Positions 1-8,900 of a stretch of DNA of 23,587 nucleotides are shown here, in pieces. The notes under the pieces were generated by a model. The model saw nothing but the letters and a program-made list of their open reading frames with translations. It was not told where the DNA came from and did not search any database. The DNA is from an uncultured Asticcacaulis sp. Lineage in GTDB: Bacteria; Pseudomonadota; Alphaproteobacteria; Caulobacterales; Caulobacteraceae. The first letter of the stretch is position 1; every line of letters begins with the position of its first letter. Position numbers and translations under genes: made by a program. The DNA lies in contig CAMLLA010000012.1 of the NCBI GenBank assembly GCA_946480525.1, positions 1 through 23,587 of the forward strand, read 5' to 3'.

Positions 1-82
1 GCTCTAAATTGTTGTTTTGTCGCGATATCCGGCCAAAAACCCTGTACACTTTTTGGCATATCGCTCCAGCAGGGGAACAGAC

Positions 83-433
83 ATGCGGAATATCGCTTTG
101 AACATTGTGGCGCTCGGCAGCCTTGCCGCCGGACCTTCGTTTGCGGAAGGGTTGCAAGGCCTGTGGAAAACGGCCAGTGGCGAGACGGCCGAGATCGCGG
201 CGTGTCCGCAGAGTTACTGCGTTACCCTCAAGACCGGGCGTTTCGCCGGCAGGATGATCGGTCACTTCAAGCCCGCCAATAACAGGTTCGAAGGCCAGAT
301 CACCGACCCATCGAACGACAAGACCTATGATGGACATGCCACGGTCGTCGGCAACAGGCTGAACCTGTCCGGCTGCGTGATGAAGGTGTTGTGCAAGACG
401 CAGGTCTGGACGCGGTTGCCGGCGAAATCGTAG
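83..433 (+). CDS. Small exported DUF2147-family protein
   Basis: 116-residue protein. The ATG at 83 is chosen over an upstream start because AGGGG lies 7 bases before it and because it opens directly into a signal peptide (residues 1 to about 21, ending SFA-EG). The mature part has the short beta-rich layout of DUF2147 proteins: an early G-L-W-K strand (the usual 'G.W.t..g' opening), a Tyr/Cys strand, a G-R-x-I-G-H-F turn, then an 'I.DP..gktY.g.a.v.gn.L.l.GC' segment and a final W-x-R strand. Cysteines occur as C-P-Q-S-Y-C and again as a pair near the C-terminus, so disulfides are possible in the periplasm. Biochemical function of the family is unknown. It is convergent with gluconokinase and has no visible operon partner in the window. 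The family call rests on motif memory only. Confidence 0.75.
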   Translation: MRNIALNIVALGSLAAGPSFAEGLQGLWKTASGETAEIAACPQSYCVTLKTGRFAGRMIGHFKPANNRFEGQITDPSNDKTYDGHATVVGNRLNLSGCVMKVLCKTQVWTRLPAKS

Positions 434-490
434 AGGATGCTCCGAAAAGTGGAAACCGGTTTTTCCGACAAGGCATGCGACCAATAAGGA
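434..490. repeat. Short intergenic palindromic element (REP-like)
   Basis: The gap between the convergent DUF2147 and gluconokinase genes holds a GGAAACCGG/TTTTTCC near-palindrome at about 451-466, preceded by GATGCTCCGAAAAGT and followed by a GCATGC palindrome at 473-478. This word order resembles a short dispersed intergenic element I associate with alphaproteobacterial genomes (variants of 'ATGCTCCGAAAAGTGGAAACC'). I see only one copy in this window, so its repeat status is from recollection and not shown here. Its place between two convergent stops fits such elements. It could alternatively help terminate transcription from both sides. Confidence 0.4.
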
Positions 491-542
491 AGCTAGACCT
501 CGCTGTGTTCCTTCAAACGCAGCAAAGTCTGGCGCGCGGTCG

Positions 543-1121
543 TCAGGTCTGTGACTTCGCGAGCGGCGCCGTCCGTGTTTCGATCCCCATCAGAATATTG
601 CGGACGACCTCTTCCGGACAGTCATCGCCGCAGATGGAAATGACGGGCTCGTCGGCCCCGGGCGGTTCAAAGGTCTGGAGCTGGCTGTCGAGCAGTCCCG
701 CCGGCATATAGTGGTTTTGCCGCGCCGCCATCCGGCCGGCAATGGTCGCCCTGTTCAGTTGCGGATACACGAAGAGCAATGGTGGCAGCGACATGCCGAC
801 CAGGTAGTCGCGATAGGTGCGGCGGAGCGCCGAACAGGACACCACGCAGGCCGGTTGACCCGGGGCATTGATGACCTCGGCGATTCGTCCAAGCCACGGC
901 CAGCGGTCATCGTCGCTGAGCGGTATGCCGGCGCGCATCTTGGCGACGCTTTCCGGTGAATGCAGGTCGTCCCCCTCATGGAAGCGGCATCCCAGCTGTT
1001 CCGCCAGCAGCGAACCGATCGTCGTCTTGCCGGTACCGCTGACACCCATCACGACCAGGGCCAGCGATGTGGGCGATTGCGCGGGATTGGGTATGCCGTA
1101 TGGTCTTCCGGAGGTGGGCAT
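543..1121 (-). CDS. gntK: Gluconokinase (GntK type)
   Basis: 192-residue cytoplasmic kinase that phosphorylates D-gluconate to 6-phosphogluconate with ATP, feeding the Entner-Doudoroff and pentose phosphate routes. The Walker A loop GVSGTGKT is at residues 26-33. The family's substrate-side motif E-G-D-D-L-H is at 49-54, and a P-L-S-D-D-D-R-W-P-W-L segment follows near 66-76. R-x-H/N-Y-M-P (Q-N-H-Y-M-P) near 135-140 matches the lid region of GntK. The length is slightly above the usual 165-185 because of an N-terminal extension of about 18 residues. The ATG at 1121 has CGGAAGC 6 bases upstream, so I keep it, though a shorter start is possible. It lies downstream of the receptor gene on the same strand but behind an intrinsic terminator, so it is read either from its own promoter or by read-through. 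The GntR-like repressor two genes upstream fits a gluconate role. Confidence 0.92.
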   Translation of the reverse strand: MPTSGRPYGIPNPAQSPTSLALVVMGVSGTGKTTIGSLLAEQLGCRFHEGDDLHSPESVAKMRAGIPLSDDDRWPWLGRIAEVINAPGQPACVVSCSALRRTYRDYLVGMSLPPLLFVYPQLNRATIAGRMAARQNHYMPAGLLDSQLQTFEPPGADEPVISICGDDCPEEVVRNILMGIETRTAPLAKSQT

Positions 1122-1140
1122 AAAGCTTCCGATGATCAGA

Positions 1141-1189
1141 GAAAAAAAGACGTTCCCGACACCCAGGGATGAGGTGAAAATCGGGAACG
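1141..1189 (-). terminator. Intrinsic terminator after TonB receptor 1
   Basis: Perfect 9-bp inverted repeat CGTTCCCGA (1151-1159) and TCGGGAACG (1181-1189) with a 21-base loop. Read on the minus strand it is followed by TCTTTTTTTC (1141-1150). This is a rho-independent terminator for the receptor transcript. It ends only 20 bases before the gluconokinase start codon, so it could also set how much transcription continues into gntK. Confidence 0.85.
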
Positions 1190-1204
1190 CAAGGTCAGGC
1201 AGGT

Positions 1205-1269
1205 CGTCGGTTGCGGTAACCGACGCCAGTTGGCCTTGCGGACGGGACGTGAGGCGCTCATCCGCAAGG
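1205..1269 (-). other. Two extra hairpins in the receptor 1 3' region
   Basis: Between the receptor 1 stop and the T-tailed terminator lie two more perfect inverted repeats. One is CCTTGCGGA (1234-1242) with TCCGCAAGG (1261-1269). The other is CGTCGGTT (1205-1212) with AACCGACG (1218-1225), with a 5-base loop. Neither has a T-tract. In the minus-strand mRNA they would form consecutive stem-loops ahead of the terminator, as seen in 3' ends protected from exonucleases. Function is inferred. Confidence 0.6.
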
Positions 1270-1284
1270 GCTGGAGGAATGTGA

Positions 1285-4230
1285 TTAGAAGTTGAAGCGC
1301 ATGCCGACGCGGTACATGCGGCCCAGCATGTCGTAGAGCATCGGGTTGGCGTAGCTCAGGCCATTGGTCTGAGGCAGCGGTGTCGGCGACTTGTCGGTAA
1401 GGTTGTCGATCTTGAAATAGGCCGTGACCTTTTCCGAGATGTCGTAGGTGCCGCCAAAGTCGATATAGGTCGCGCCCTTCATCTGGTTATAGTTGATCGT
1501 TGGATGCTGGACGGTCGCGACCGGGCAACCGGTCTGGCATTCGATGAACTCGTTGCTGAACACGCCGTCCGAGAAGCCGCGCTCGGTCAGGGTCAGGGAG
1601 AGCTTGCCGACCTCCCAGGTCTGGTTGATCAGGTACTTCCAGTCCGGCGTGCTGCCGGTATTGTTGCCGGCGCCTTCGGACGGAATGGTGCCGACGATGC
1701 CCGGATCGGTCAGGAAGGAGATGGTATGGGTGGCCAGCGCCCGCACCGTCAGCTTGCCCGGCAGCCCGATGCGCTTGAGATCGGTGCGGTAGGCCGCCTC
1801 GATGTCAAAGCCCTTGGTGTGCAGCGAGGCCAGGTTGAAGGCCTGCAGCTTGATGAAGTTGGTGTTCGGCACCGTAGAGGTCAGCAGCATGGCGGCGCAC
1901 AGTTCCTGGTTGCCGGCGACACAGAGGTCGACTTCCTGCTGGCCGGACAGGGTCGAGATGACGTCGTCGACCTTGATGTCATAATAGTCGAGCGAGACGC
2001 TGAAGGCCGGCGCCCAGGTCGGTTGCGACAGGACGATGCCGATTTCCGAGCTGCGGGCGATTTCCGGACGCAGGTTCGGATTGCCCAGGGTCTGCTCCAG
2101 GACCGTGATCGAGCCGCCGTTGTAGTTGACGATATTGTTGCGGATCACCGGCGCCGAGAACAGTTCGGACAGGTTCGGAGCGCGGGCGTCGCGCGACGTC
2201 ACCGCCCGCAGCCGCAAACCGTCGATGCCGGTCTTCCATGAGCCGCCGATCTTCCAGGTATCGACGTCGCCGGCGGTCGAATAGGTCGTCTTGCGGCCGG
2301 CGATGTTGATGTTGGCGGTGCCGAGCGTGGGCGAATCGAGGACCGGGACGTTGAACTCGACATAGCCCTCGCCGACGCTGTAGGACCCGTTGCCGTTATG
2401 ATAGTTGCCGGCGTACCAGTTATTGCCGGTGACCGTATTCATCAGCGGGTCGGCTGGATATTCCGGCGAATTGGTCGCGCCGTTGTTGATACCGTTGCCG
2501 TAAGGATCGGCTGTGACGCGGTACCATTCGCGGCGGAACTCGACGCCGGTGGCGATCGAGACGGGACCGGCCCACGATGAGAAGGGCGCGCCCGAGACGT
2601 TGACGCTGAACAGATCCTGCGTCTGGCGCCAGTGGGCCTGGGGGCCGTTGGCGGGCAGGACGTAGGCCAGGGCGCCATCGGACGGCTTGACGTCGCCGAT
2701 GATGTTGAGCGGCTGACAACCCGAAGCCTGGGCGATGATGCTGCGGCAAATGGGGATGCCGCCCGGTCCCGCGATGGCGTCGATGGCGGCATTGTAGCGC
2801 GGCGTCAGCGTGATGTCATGGACGTAGAGGTCGGTGGTGCTTTCGCCGTGTTCCGCATAGGCGTTGTAGGTCCACTCCGTGCCGCCGAATTCGAAGCGGC
2901 CGTCAGCGCCGACGACGAAGCGCAGCGATTTGCGGGTCGGATGCACGTTGATGTCGCGCGGGAAGTTGGCATTGGACGTGCCGAACTGGAAGCTGGTGAT
3001 GTTGTTGTTGGCGCAGGCCGTCTTGATCGACTGCGGCAGGAAGACGTTGTCGCACTGGATGGTCAGGTTGGCGTTTTTCGCCGCGCCGGGGTTCGGCGTG
3101 TTGATCGATGCGACGCGCGCGGCATTGGCCGTGAAATATATCTCGTTATTGTCGTCGAGATCATAGCCGATGCGCGTATAGGCGACGGTGCGGTCCAGAG
3201 GCATGGCCAGGGTCGTGCCGTTGGCGACATTGCCGCTTAGGTCGCCGCCGACGCAGAAGGGCGTGATGCAATTGGTGACCGCGCCCGTGCCGGTCGGTAC
3301 TCCATTGGAGCCGTACTGGAACTGGAAGGGCTGGCCATTCGGACCGAAGGCTGTGCCCTGCAGCGGGCCTGAGGTGATCAGGCCGTGCTTGGCGTACTGG
3401 AACTGCTGCGCCTGCTCGATATAGTACATCTGCGGCTTGCCATCATTGGTCTGGGCGATCGGGCGGACCTGGAAGGCTGGGGCAACGAACCAGTCGCGGC
3501 CGTTGGGACCGGGACCTGCGCCAAAGCGGTTGGTGGGAATGCCGTCGTCGTGACCCTGTTCGCCGCTGACCTGGACGTGCAGGCGGTCGTTCAGGAAGCT
3601 GTCGCCCCAGGCGGCCTGGACGACGTAGTTCTTGTCGTCGTCATAATTGGTCACGCCGGCTTCGACATTGGCCTTGAAACCCTTGAAGCGCGTGTCGGTG
3701 ACGAAGTTGACCACGCCGCCGATGGCGTCGGAGCCATAGGAGGCCGAGGCGCCCCCCGTGACGACATCGACGCGCTTGATCAGAAGTTGCGGGAACATGC
3801 TGATGTCGGTGACACCCGACACGTTGGCGGCGACGACGCGCTGGCCGTCGAGCAGGGTCAGGGTGCGCAAGGGGCCAAGGCCTCGCATGCTGAACGAGCT
3901 GAGGCCCTGGATGCCCGAGCTGGTCGACGACACCGAGGTCTGGCGCCCGGTCGAGCCCTGGAGCGACGGCAGTTCGGCGATGGCGTTGAAGATGTTGGGC
4001 TTGGCCGACTTTTCCAGTTCCTCGACCGTCAGGCTTTGCGTCGGGGTTGGCTGGGTGAAGCCGCGCGTCGTGATGCGCGAGCCGGTGACCACAACGACTG
4101 ATGTGTCTTCGTTCGCGGTGTCTGGTGCGGCGTCCGGCGCGGTTTCCTGTGCGACGGCGATGGAGCAGGCGCCCATCAGTGCGACGATCGAAGCCGTGCC
4201 GATAATGAGTCTCTTGGTTGTCCTTGGCAT
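1285..4230 (-). CDS. TonB-dependent outer-membrane receptor 1
   Basis: 981-residue outer-membrane active transporter, probably for an oligosaccharide or sugar acid and powered by TonB-ExbBD. Signal peptide 1-27 (cleavage after A-V-A, before Q28). TonB box around D42-TSVVVV. Plug domain about 50-170, with the S-x-R-G-L-G and L-T-L-L-D-G-Q-R-V signatures and a G-G-A-S-A-S-Y-G-S-D-A-I-G-G-V-V-N segment. The long 22-strand barrel ends in a terminal Phe (R-F-N-F), as outer-membrane beta-signals require. I chose the ATG at 4230 because GGGAAGA lies just upstream. The longer start at 4275 would put a repressor operator (4260-4275) inside the coding region and would precede the signal peptide with charged residues. 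Two identical operators upstream imply control by the neighbouring LacI-family repressor. The substrate cannot be read from the sequence; the neighbours suggest a glucan, gluconate or pectin fragment. Confidence 0.95.
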   Translation of the reverse strand: MPRTTKRLIIGTASIVALMGACSIAVAQETAPDAAPDTANEDTSVVVVTGSRITTRGFTQPTPTQSLTVEELEKSAKPNIFNAIAELPSLQGSTGRQTSVSSTSSGIQGLSSFSMRGLGPLRTLTLLDGQRVVAANVSGVTDISMFPQLLIKRVDVVTGGASASYGSDAIGGVVNFVTDTRFKGFKANVEAGVTNYDDDKNYVVQAAWGDSFLNDRLHVQVSGEQGHDDGIPTNRFGAGPGPNGRDWFVAPAFQVRPIAQTNDGKPQMYYIEQAQQFQYAKHGLITSGPLQGTAFGPNGQPFQFQYGSNGVPTGTGAVTNCITPFCVGGDLSGNVANGTTLAMPLDRTVAYTRIGYDLDDNNEIYFTANAARVASINTPNPGAAKNANLTIQCDNVFLPQSIKTACANNNITSFQFGTSNANFPRDINVHPTRKSLRFVVGADGRFEFGGTEWTYNAYAEHGESTTDLYVHDITLTPRYNAAIDAIAGPGGIPICRSIIAQASGCQPLNIIGDVKPSDGALAYVLPANGPQAHWRQTQDLFSVNVSGAPFSSWAGPVSIATGVEFRREWYRVTADPYGNGINNGATNSPEYPADPLMNTVTGNNWYAGNYHNGNGSYSVGEGYVEFNVPVLDSPTLGTANINIAGRKTTYSTAGDVDTWKIGGSWKTGIDGLRLRAVTSRDARAPNLSELFSAPVIRNNIVNYNGGSITVLEQTLGNPNLRPEIARSSEIGIVLSQPTWAPAFSVSLDYYDIKVDDVISTLSGQQEVDLCVAGNQELCAAMLLTSTVPNTNFIKLQAFNLASLHTKGFDIEAAYRTDLKRIGLPGKLTVRALATHTISFLTDPGIVGTIPSEGAGNNTGSTPDWKYLINQTWEVGKLSLTLTERGFSDGVFSNEFIECQTGCPVATVQHPTINYNQMKGATYIDFGGTYDISEKVTAYFKIDNLTDKSPTPLPQTNGLSYANPMLYDMLGRMYRVGMRFNF

Positions 4231-4259
4231 ATGTTCTTCCCGTTTTTCGTAGCGTGCGT

Positions 4260-4275
4260 ATGACAGCGCTAACAT
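4260..4275 (-). promoter_or_regulatory. LacI-family operator O1
   Basis: ATGACAGCGCTAACAT, a near-palindrome around AGCGCT with the CG-centred layout typical of LacI/GntR-family sites. It lies 30-45 bases upstream of the receptor 1 start and is identical over 16 bp to the sites at 4409-4424 and 5872-5887. If the promoter proposed at 4320-4348 is right, O1 is downstream of the transcription start and would act as a roadblock. Confidence 0.85.
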
Positions 4276-4319
4276 TATGATTGCGCGCCGATCTGCATTT
4301 GTCCGACATTATGTGGCGC

Positions 4320-4348
4320 GACTAGCTAAAAAACATAAAGCTAATCAA
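4320..4348 (-). promoter_or_regulatory. Candidate promoter of TonB receptor 1
   Basis: On the minus strand TTGATTA (4342-4348) is followed 15 bases later by GCTAGTC (4320-4326). This resembles the Caulobacter housekeeping pattern TTGAYGS-N10-14-GCTANAWC, with one extra spacer base and mismatches in both boxes. It sits between the two identical operators, which is where a repressed promoter would be expected. Weak on sequence alone. Confidence 0.35.
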
Positions 4349-4408
4349 TAAGATGTCAGCAAAATATGGTTCTTGCGGCGAGCGTATCAGTTTTGCAGTC
4401 TGGAAATT

Positions 4409-4424
4409 ATGACAGCGCTAACAT
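4409..4424 (-). promoter_or_regulatory. LacI-family operator O2 (upstream)
   Basis: Second exact copy of ATGACAGCGCTAACAT, 149 bp centre to centre from O1. This is about 14 helical turns, compatible with repression by looping of a tetrameric or dimer-of-dimers LacI protein. Both copies are also followed by a further ATGA after one variable base (T-ATGA or C-ATGA), so similarity extends beyond 16 bp. The rest of the 281-bp gap between receptor 1 and the repressor gene is AT-rich and shows no other gene. Confidence 0.82.
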
Positions 4425-4511
4425 CATGAAACGCCGTTATTCCCGCCGTCAGTGGTGGTGAAATCCATTACAATTGTCAAGCGACTTTGTAATTGGCATG
4501 GCCAGTCTATG

Positions 4512-5549
4512 TCACGTGCTTTGGCGTGCCTTAAGCGCAAATCCTAAATCTACATGGGGTTTGGCGATTGAGCGCCCTTCCAGCAGGGCCATCAGCATAT
4601 TGGCCGATTGCACGCCGATTTCATAACGCGGCGTGGCGACGGATGTCAGCGCTGGCACGACGCAGGCTGAGGACGGAACATCATTGAAGCCGCCGATCGC
4701 CAGTTGAGATGGGACCTGGATTCCCTGACGCTGACATTCGAAAAGCCCACCCTGCGCCAGGTCGTCATTGCAGAAAAAGACCGCGTCGGTGTCCGGCGCC
4801 TGACGCAGCAAACGGTTGAGCAGGGTTCCACCCAGTTCAGTCGACGAGGGATCGGGCACCAGCAGTTCGCGGTGCGACTGATAAAGACCGGCCCTGACCA
4901 GTGTGTCCCGATAGCCCCGGCTGCGCGCCAGGGTGCGCGAATCCATCTGCGAACCAATGAAAGCGATTCGCTTCCGGCCCGAGGCGACAAGGTGTTCGGT
5001 CATGGCTTCCGCTGCGGCTTCCTGGGAGAAGCCCACGCTGAACAGGCCATCCTGGTCGGACAGCTCCATCATGTGAACGACGGGAACCTTGAGCTGTTCG
5101 ATCAGCCTGCGCGTCGATTCGCGATAGTTCAGCCCGGTGAGCAGGATGCCGTCGGGATCGAAGGACAGATAGGCCCGTACCAGCGCATCCTCTTCTTCCG
5201 AAGAATAGTTGGTGACCCCCAGAAGCATGTGATAGCCCTTGGAACGCAACACCTTTTCAATGCCGTCCAGCGTTTCGACGAACACCATGTTGCGTAAAGA
5301 AGGCACCAGGACGACGATGTTCATCGACCGCGCCGACGCCAGGGCGCTTGCGGCCCGGTTCGAGACGTAGCCCATGTCGTAGGCGATGCGCTGGATGCGT
5401 TCACGCACCTCCGGCGCGACCTTTCCGGGCTGGCGGAAGGAACGCGACACGGTAATGGTCGAGACGCCCGCCCGCTCCGCCACGTCCTCGAGCGTAATGC
5501 GTCCTGTGCTGGAAGCCCGGGCCTTGGGACCTGTCGCGCTCTTGATCAA
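4512..5549 (-). CDS. LacI-family repressor, GntR(gluconate)-like
   Basis: 345-residue cytoplasmic sugar-responsive repressor. Helix-turn-helix at about 18-39 (I-T-L-E-D-V-A-E-R-A-G-V-S-T-I-T-V-S-R), hinge helix near 63-72 (S-N-R-A-A-S-A-L-A-S), then the periplasmic-binding-protein-like effector domain. Segments such as L-V-P-S-L-x-N-x-V-F, F-C-N-D-D-L-A-x-G-x-x-F-E-C-Q-R and the D-L-G-F-x-L ending track the E. coli gluconate repressor GntR/IdnR group, which suggests a gluconate-like effector. The start is a TTG (5547-5549). A GGAG lies 6 bases upstream and no other start occurs before the DNA-binding helix, so the TTG is likely genuine and would lower expression. It stands between its presumed targets, receptor 1 downstream and the divergent fusion enzyme. 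A variant operator 32 bases upstream of its start points to autoregulation. Confidence 0.93.
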   Translation of the reverse strand: MIKSATGPKARASSTGRITLEDVAERAGVSTITVSRSFRQPGKVAPEVRERIQRIAYDMGYVSNRAASALASARSMNIVVLVPSLRNMVFVETLDGIEKVLRSKGYHMLLGVTNYSSEEEDALVRAYLSFDPDGILLTGLNYRESTRRLIEQLKVPVVHMMELSDQDGLFSVGFSQEAAAEAMTEHLVASGRKRIAFIGSQMDSRTLARSRGYRDTLVRAGLYQSHRELLVPDPSSTELGGTLLNRLLRQAPDTDAVFFCNDDLAQGGLFECQRQGIQVPSQLAIGGFNDVPSSACVVPALTSVATPRYEIGVQSANMLMALLEGRSIAKPHVDLGFALKARQST

Positions 5550-5580
5550 ACTTCACTCCGCCGCCGAGGTCACGGTCTTA

Positions 5581-5596
5581 AGGATAGCGCTGCCAG
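5581..5596. promoter_or_regulatory. Variant LacI-family operator near the repressor start
   Basis: AGGATAGCGCTGCCAG matches the 16-bp operator in 12 of 16 positions, including TAGCGCTG and the CA that follows. It is 32 bases upstream of the repressor's TTG start, a spacing close to that of the exact sites in front of the other two genes. Likely autoregulatory. The remaining gap up to the next operator (5597-5871) shows no gene. Confidence 0.55.
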
Positions 5597-5871
5597 AGCA
5601 AGGACTCTTTGAGTGCCGAATCCACCCCTGTCGATTCGGCGCGCGAACAGGTATGAAACGTGATTTAGAATCCCAAATAATGGTCCCTGTCAATTCATTG
5701 CGTATATACCGGGACCGCGACGTTCTACTGAATAACCCGTCAAGTCGAATATCGTATACTCAGTGTAATCAGGTCTGGCTGGATCAGGCTACGTCTGCGA
5801 CCCTTGAAAGAAACCGATCACGACCTTCTTCGTTGAATTGGTATAACCACGGTTTCCATTCTCCGAGTTTT

Positions 5872-5887
5872 ATGTTAGCGCTGTCAT
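5872..5887 (+). promoter_or_regulatory. LacI-family operator O3
   Basis: ATGTTAGCGCTGTCAT, the exact reverse complement of O1 and O2, ending 24 bases before the ATG of the fusion enzyme. A TATAAC at 5842-5847 could serve as a -10 box, placing the operator just downstream of the start of transcription, but I see no convincing -35. It ties the fusion enzyme to the same regulon as receptor 1. Confidence 0.85.
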
Positions 5888-5911
5888 CAACGGTAAAAAT
5901 GGGAGATATCA

Positions 5912-8900
5912 ATGCGTGTGCTGCTAACCGCCACCGTGTGCGCGTTTCTGTCCGTCGTCTTATCGGCAGGCGCTGTCGCCGCGCCGGCTATGAAAACCCT
6001 GTCCAAATCGGCCTATGAGGTCATGCCCGACGACCCGCGCGCCGTCCGCGTCCAGGCGAAGGGCGACGGCGTCGCCGATGACACAGCTGCCATCCAGGCG
6101 GCGCTCGACCAAGCCAAGGGCGGCGGCATTGTCTTCCTGCCATCCGGCCGCTACCGGCTGACCGGCAGTCTCAATGTCTGGCCGGCGGTGCGCATCTTCG
6201 GCGTCGGCCCTACGCGACCGGTCTTCGTCCTGGCCGACAATACGCCGGGTTTCCAGACCGGTGTCGCCTCGATGATCGTCTTTACCGGCGACGACCAGTA
6301 CAATGTCGGCAAGGTGCCGGTGCCGGTCGCAAGCTTCGTGCCCTATAGCGAGACCATACGCGACGCCAATTCCTCTACCTTCTATTCGGCGATGAGCAAT
6401 GTCGATTTCGAGATCGGCAAAGGCAACGCGGCCGCGACGGCCGTGCGTTTCCGCATGGCGCAGCACGCCTTCCTGAGCCATATCGATTTTCATCTCGGCT
6501 CGGCGCTTGCCGGCATCTACCAGGCCGGCAACGAAGGCGACAATCTGCGCTTTTTCGGCGGGCGTTATGGCATCCTGACCGAAAAGACCTCGCCGGCCTG
6601 GCAATATACCCTGCTCGATTCCGAATTCGACGGCCAGTCGGAGGCGGCCATCCGCGAGCACGAAGTCGATTTGACCCTGGTCAACGTGACCATCCGCAAT
6701 ACGAAAACCGGCATCGAAATCGACGAAGGCTATAGCGACTCACTGTGGGGCAAGGATGTCCGTTTCGAGAATCTGTCGAATGCCGCGGTCGTCATCAGCA
6801 ATGAAGACAGCGTCTTCACCCAGGTCGGCTTCGACAATGCCCAGGCGAAAGGCGTGCCGGTCTTCGCGAAGTTCCGCGACAGTGGCAAGACAGTAGCTGG
6901 CAAAGGGCCTGCCTATGCAGTCAAGTCGTTTACCTATGGCCTGACCCTCCCTGCGCTCGGCGCCATGGGCGCGTTTGAAACCCGTATGGACGCCACGGCC
7001 ATAGCCAAACTGCCGGCCGCGCGTCCGGCGGCGCTCAAGCACCTGCCGCCGGTCAGGCAATGGAAGAACGCCCATGATCTGGGCGCCAAGGGGGACGGCG
7101 TCACTGATGATACGGCTGCGCTGCAGGGCGCCATCGACACAAACCGCGTCGTCTACCTGCCGGCGGGGCATTACCGGGTATCCGACACATTGCGCCTCAA
7201 GCCGGACAGCGTACTGATCGCGCTCCACCCCAGCCTGACGCATATCTTCCTTGAGGACAGCACGCCGAACTATCTCGGCGTAGGCGGTCCAAAGGCGTTG
7301 CTGGAAAGCGCCCAGGGCGGCAATGCCATATTGTTCGGGTTCGGCCTCTATACCGGCGCCTACAATCCGCGCGCCGCCGCCCTCATCTGGAAGGCGGGCA
7401 AGGACTCGATGGTCAGCGACGTCAAGATCCAGGGCGGAGGCGGGACGCGCCTGGCCAATGGCAAGCGCATGGACATGTCGGACCCGAAGAACCGCTGGGA
7501 TGGCCAGTACCCCAGCATCTGGGTCAAGGACGGCGGTGGCGGCACCTTTATGTCGGTGTGGACGCCCAACACCTTCTCGCAGGCGGGGCTCTATGTCACC
7601 AACACGAAGACACCGGGTTACGTCTACCAGATGTCGGCCGAACACCACGTCCGCGCCGAGATCGTGCTCGACGGCGTTGAAAACTGGGAGTTCCTCGCGC
7701 CGCAGACCGAGCAGGAGGTACGCGATGGCCTTGACGCCCTGTCGACTGAGATCCGCAATTCGCGCAATATCCTGTTCGCCAACTATCACGGCTATCGCGT
7801 GACGCGGTCGCTCAAGCCCGCCTATGCCGCGGTCAAGCTCTACAACGCTTCCGACATCCGCTTCCGCAATGTCCACGTCAACGCCGAAAGCGGCTATGCG
7901 ACCTGCGACGGCGCGGGCTGCACGACCTATCTGCGCGCTTCGAAGTTTCCGTTCGAAAATGCGATTGTCGATGTCACCAGCGGGGCTGAGGTGCGCGAAC
8001 GTGAGTTCGCCGTGCTGGATGTGCCCGCGACGCCCAAGATGGTGACACCAGACACCTCGGCGGTCAAAAAGCTTCAGGACGGCTTCTATTCGATCTCAGG
8101 GGCAGCGGTCGCACCCGACGGCACGTTGTATTTCGTCGAGCGCCAGTTCCACCGCATCTATGGCTGGTCGGCGAAATCCGGCCTGTCGATCGTCCGTGAT
8201 GCGCCGCTCGATCCGGTTAACCTGGCCGTGGCGAAGAACGGCGACCTGCTGGTCCTGTCGTCGGAAGGTCCAGCCGCCAGTGTTTACAGCTTCGACCCGA
8301 AGATTCCCGGTTTTGATCTTGCGATGATTGCGCCGACGCCTGTGGCCGCGCGCAAGGATGCCCGGACGCTCCTGCCCGGCAATTTCTGGAACAATGGCGA
8401 ATTCCGCGACCAGCTCGACCCGAAGACCCTGCGTTTTACCACCCTGGCCGAACTGTTTGCAAAGGACGTCCAGACGGCCAAGACGCACGAATATGTCTCA
8501 CCGGACGGCAGCCTCGTTCTGCCGGCGTTTCGGGTCCTGCAGCAAGGGCCGGCCAACCACATCGGCTGGCGCTGGTCGGATACACTGCAAACCTATGGCT
8601 TTACCGGGGGCAGGATCGGCGAGCGCGTCGTCTTCACCAATGGCTCGGAGAACGAGACCTATAGCGGCGTAGTGGGCGAAGGCGGTGCGATCCGGGACCT
8701 CAAGGTCATCGCCAACCGTGGCGGCGAAAGCGCGGCTCTGGGGCCGGATGGCAGGCTTTATGTCGCCAACGGCCAGGTCTTTGTCTACGACGCCGAGGGC
8801 CGCGAGGTCGGGCGGATCGATACGCCGGAACGGCCGCTGCAACTGATCTTCGGTGGCGAGGACTTCCGCACCTTGTTCATCCTCAGCCACCATGGGCTTT

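Noticed and set aside
4231..4275. Longer N-terminus for TonB receptor 1 starting at the ATG at 4275
   Set aside because: It would encode the operator itself, precede the signal peptide with charged residues, and ignore the good ribosome site before the ATG at 4230.
6740..7876. 378-codon open frame on the minus strand inside the fusion enzyme
   Set aside because: Antisense shadow of the second beta-helix, with no start context or motif.
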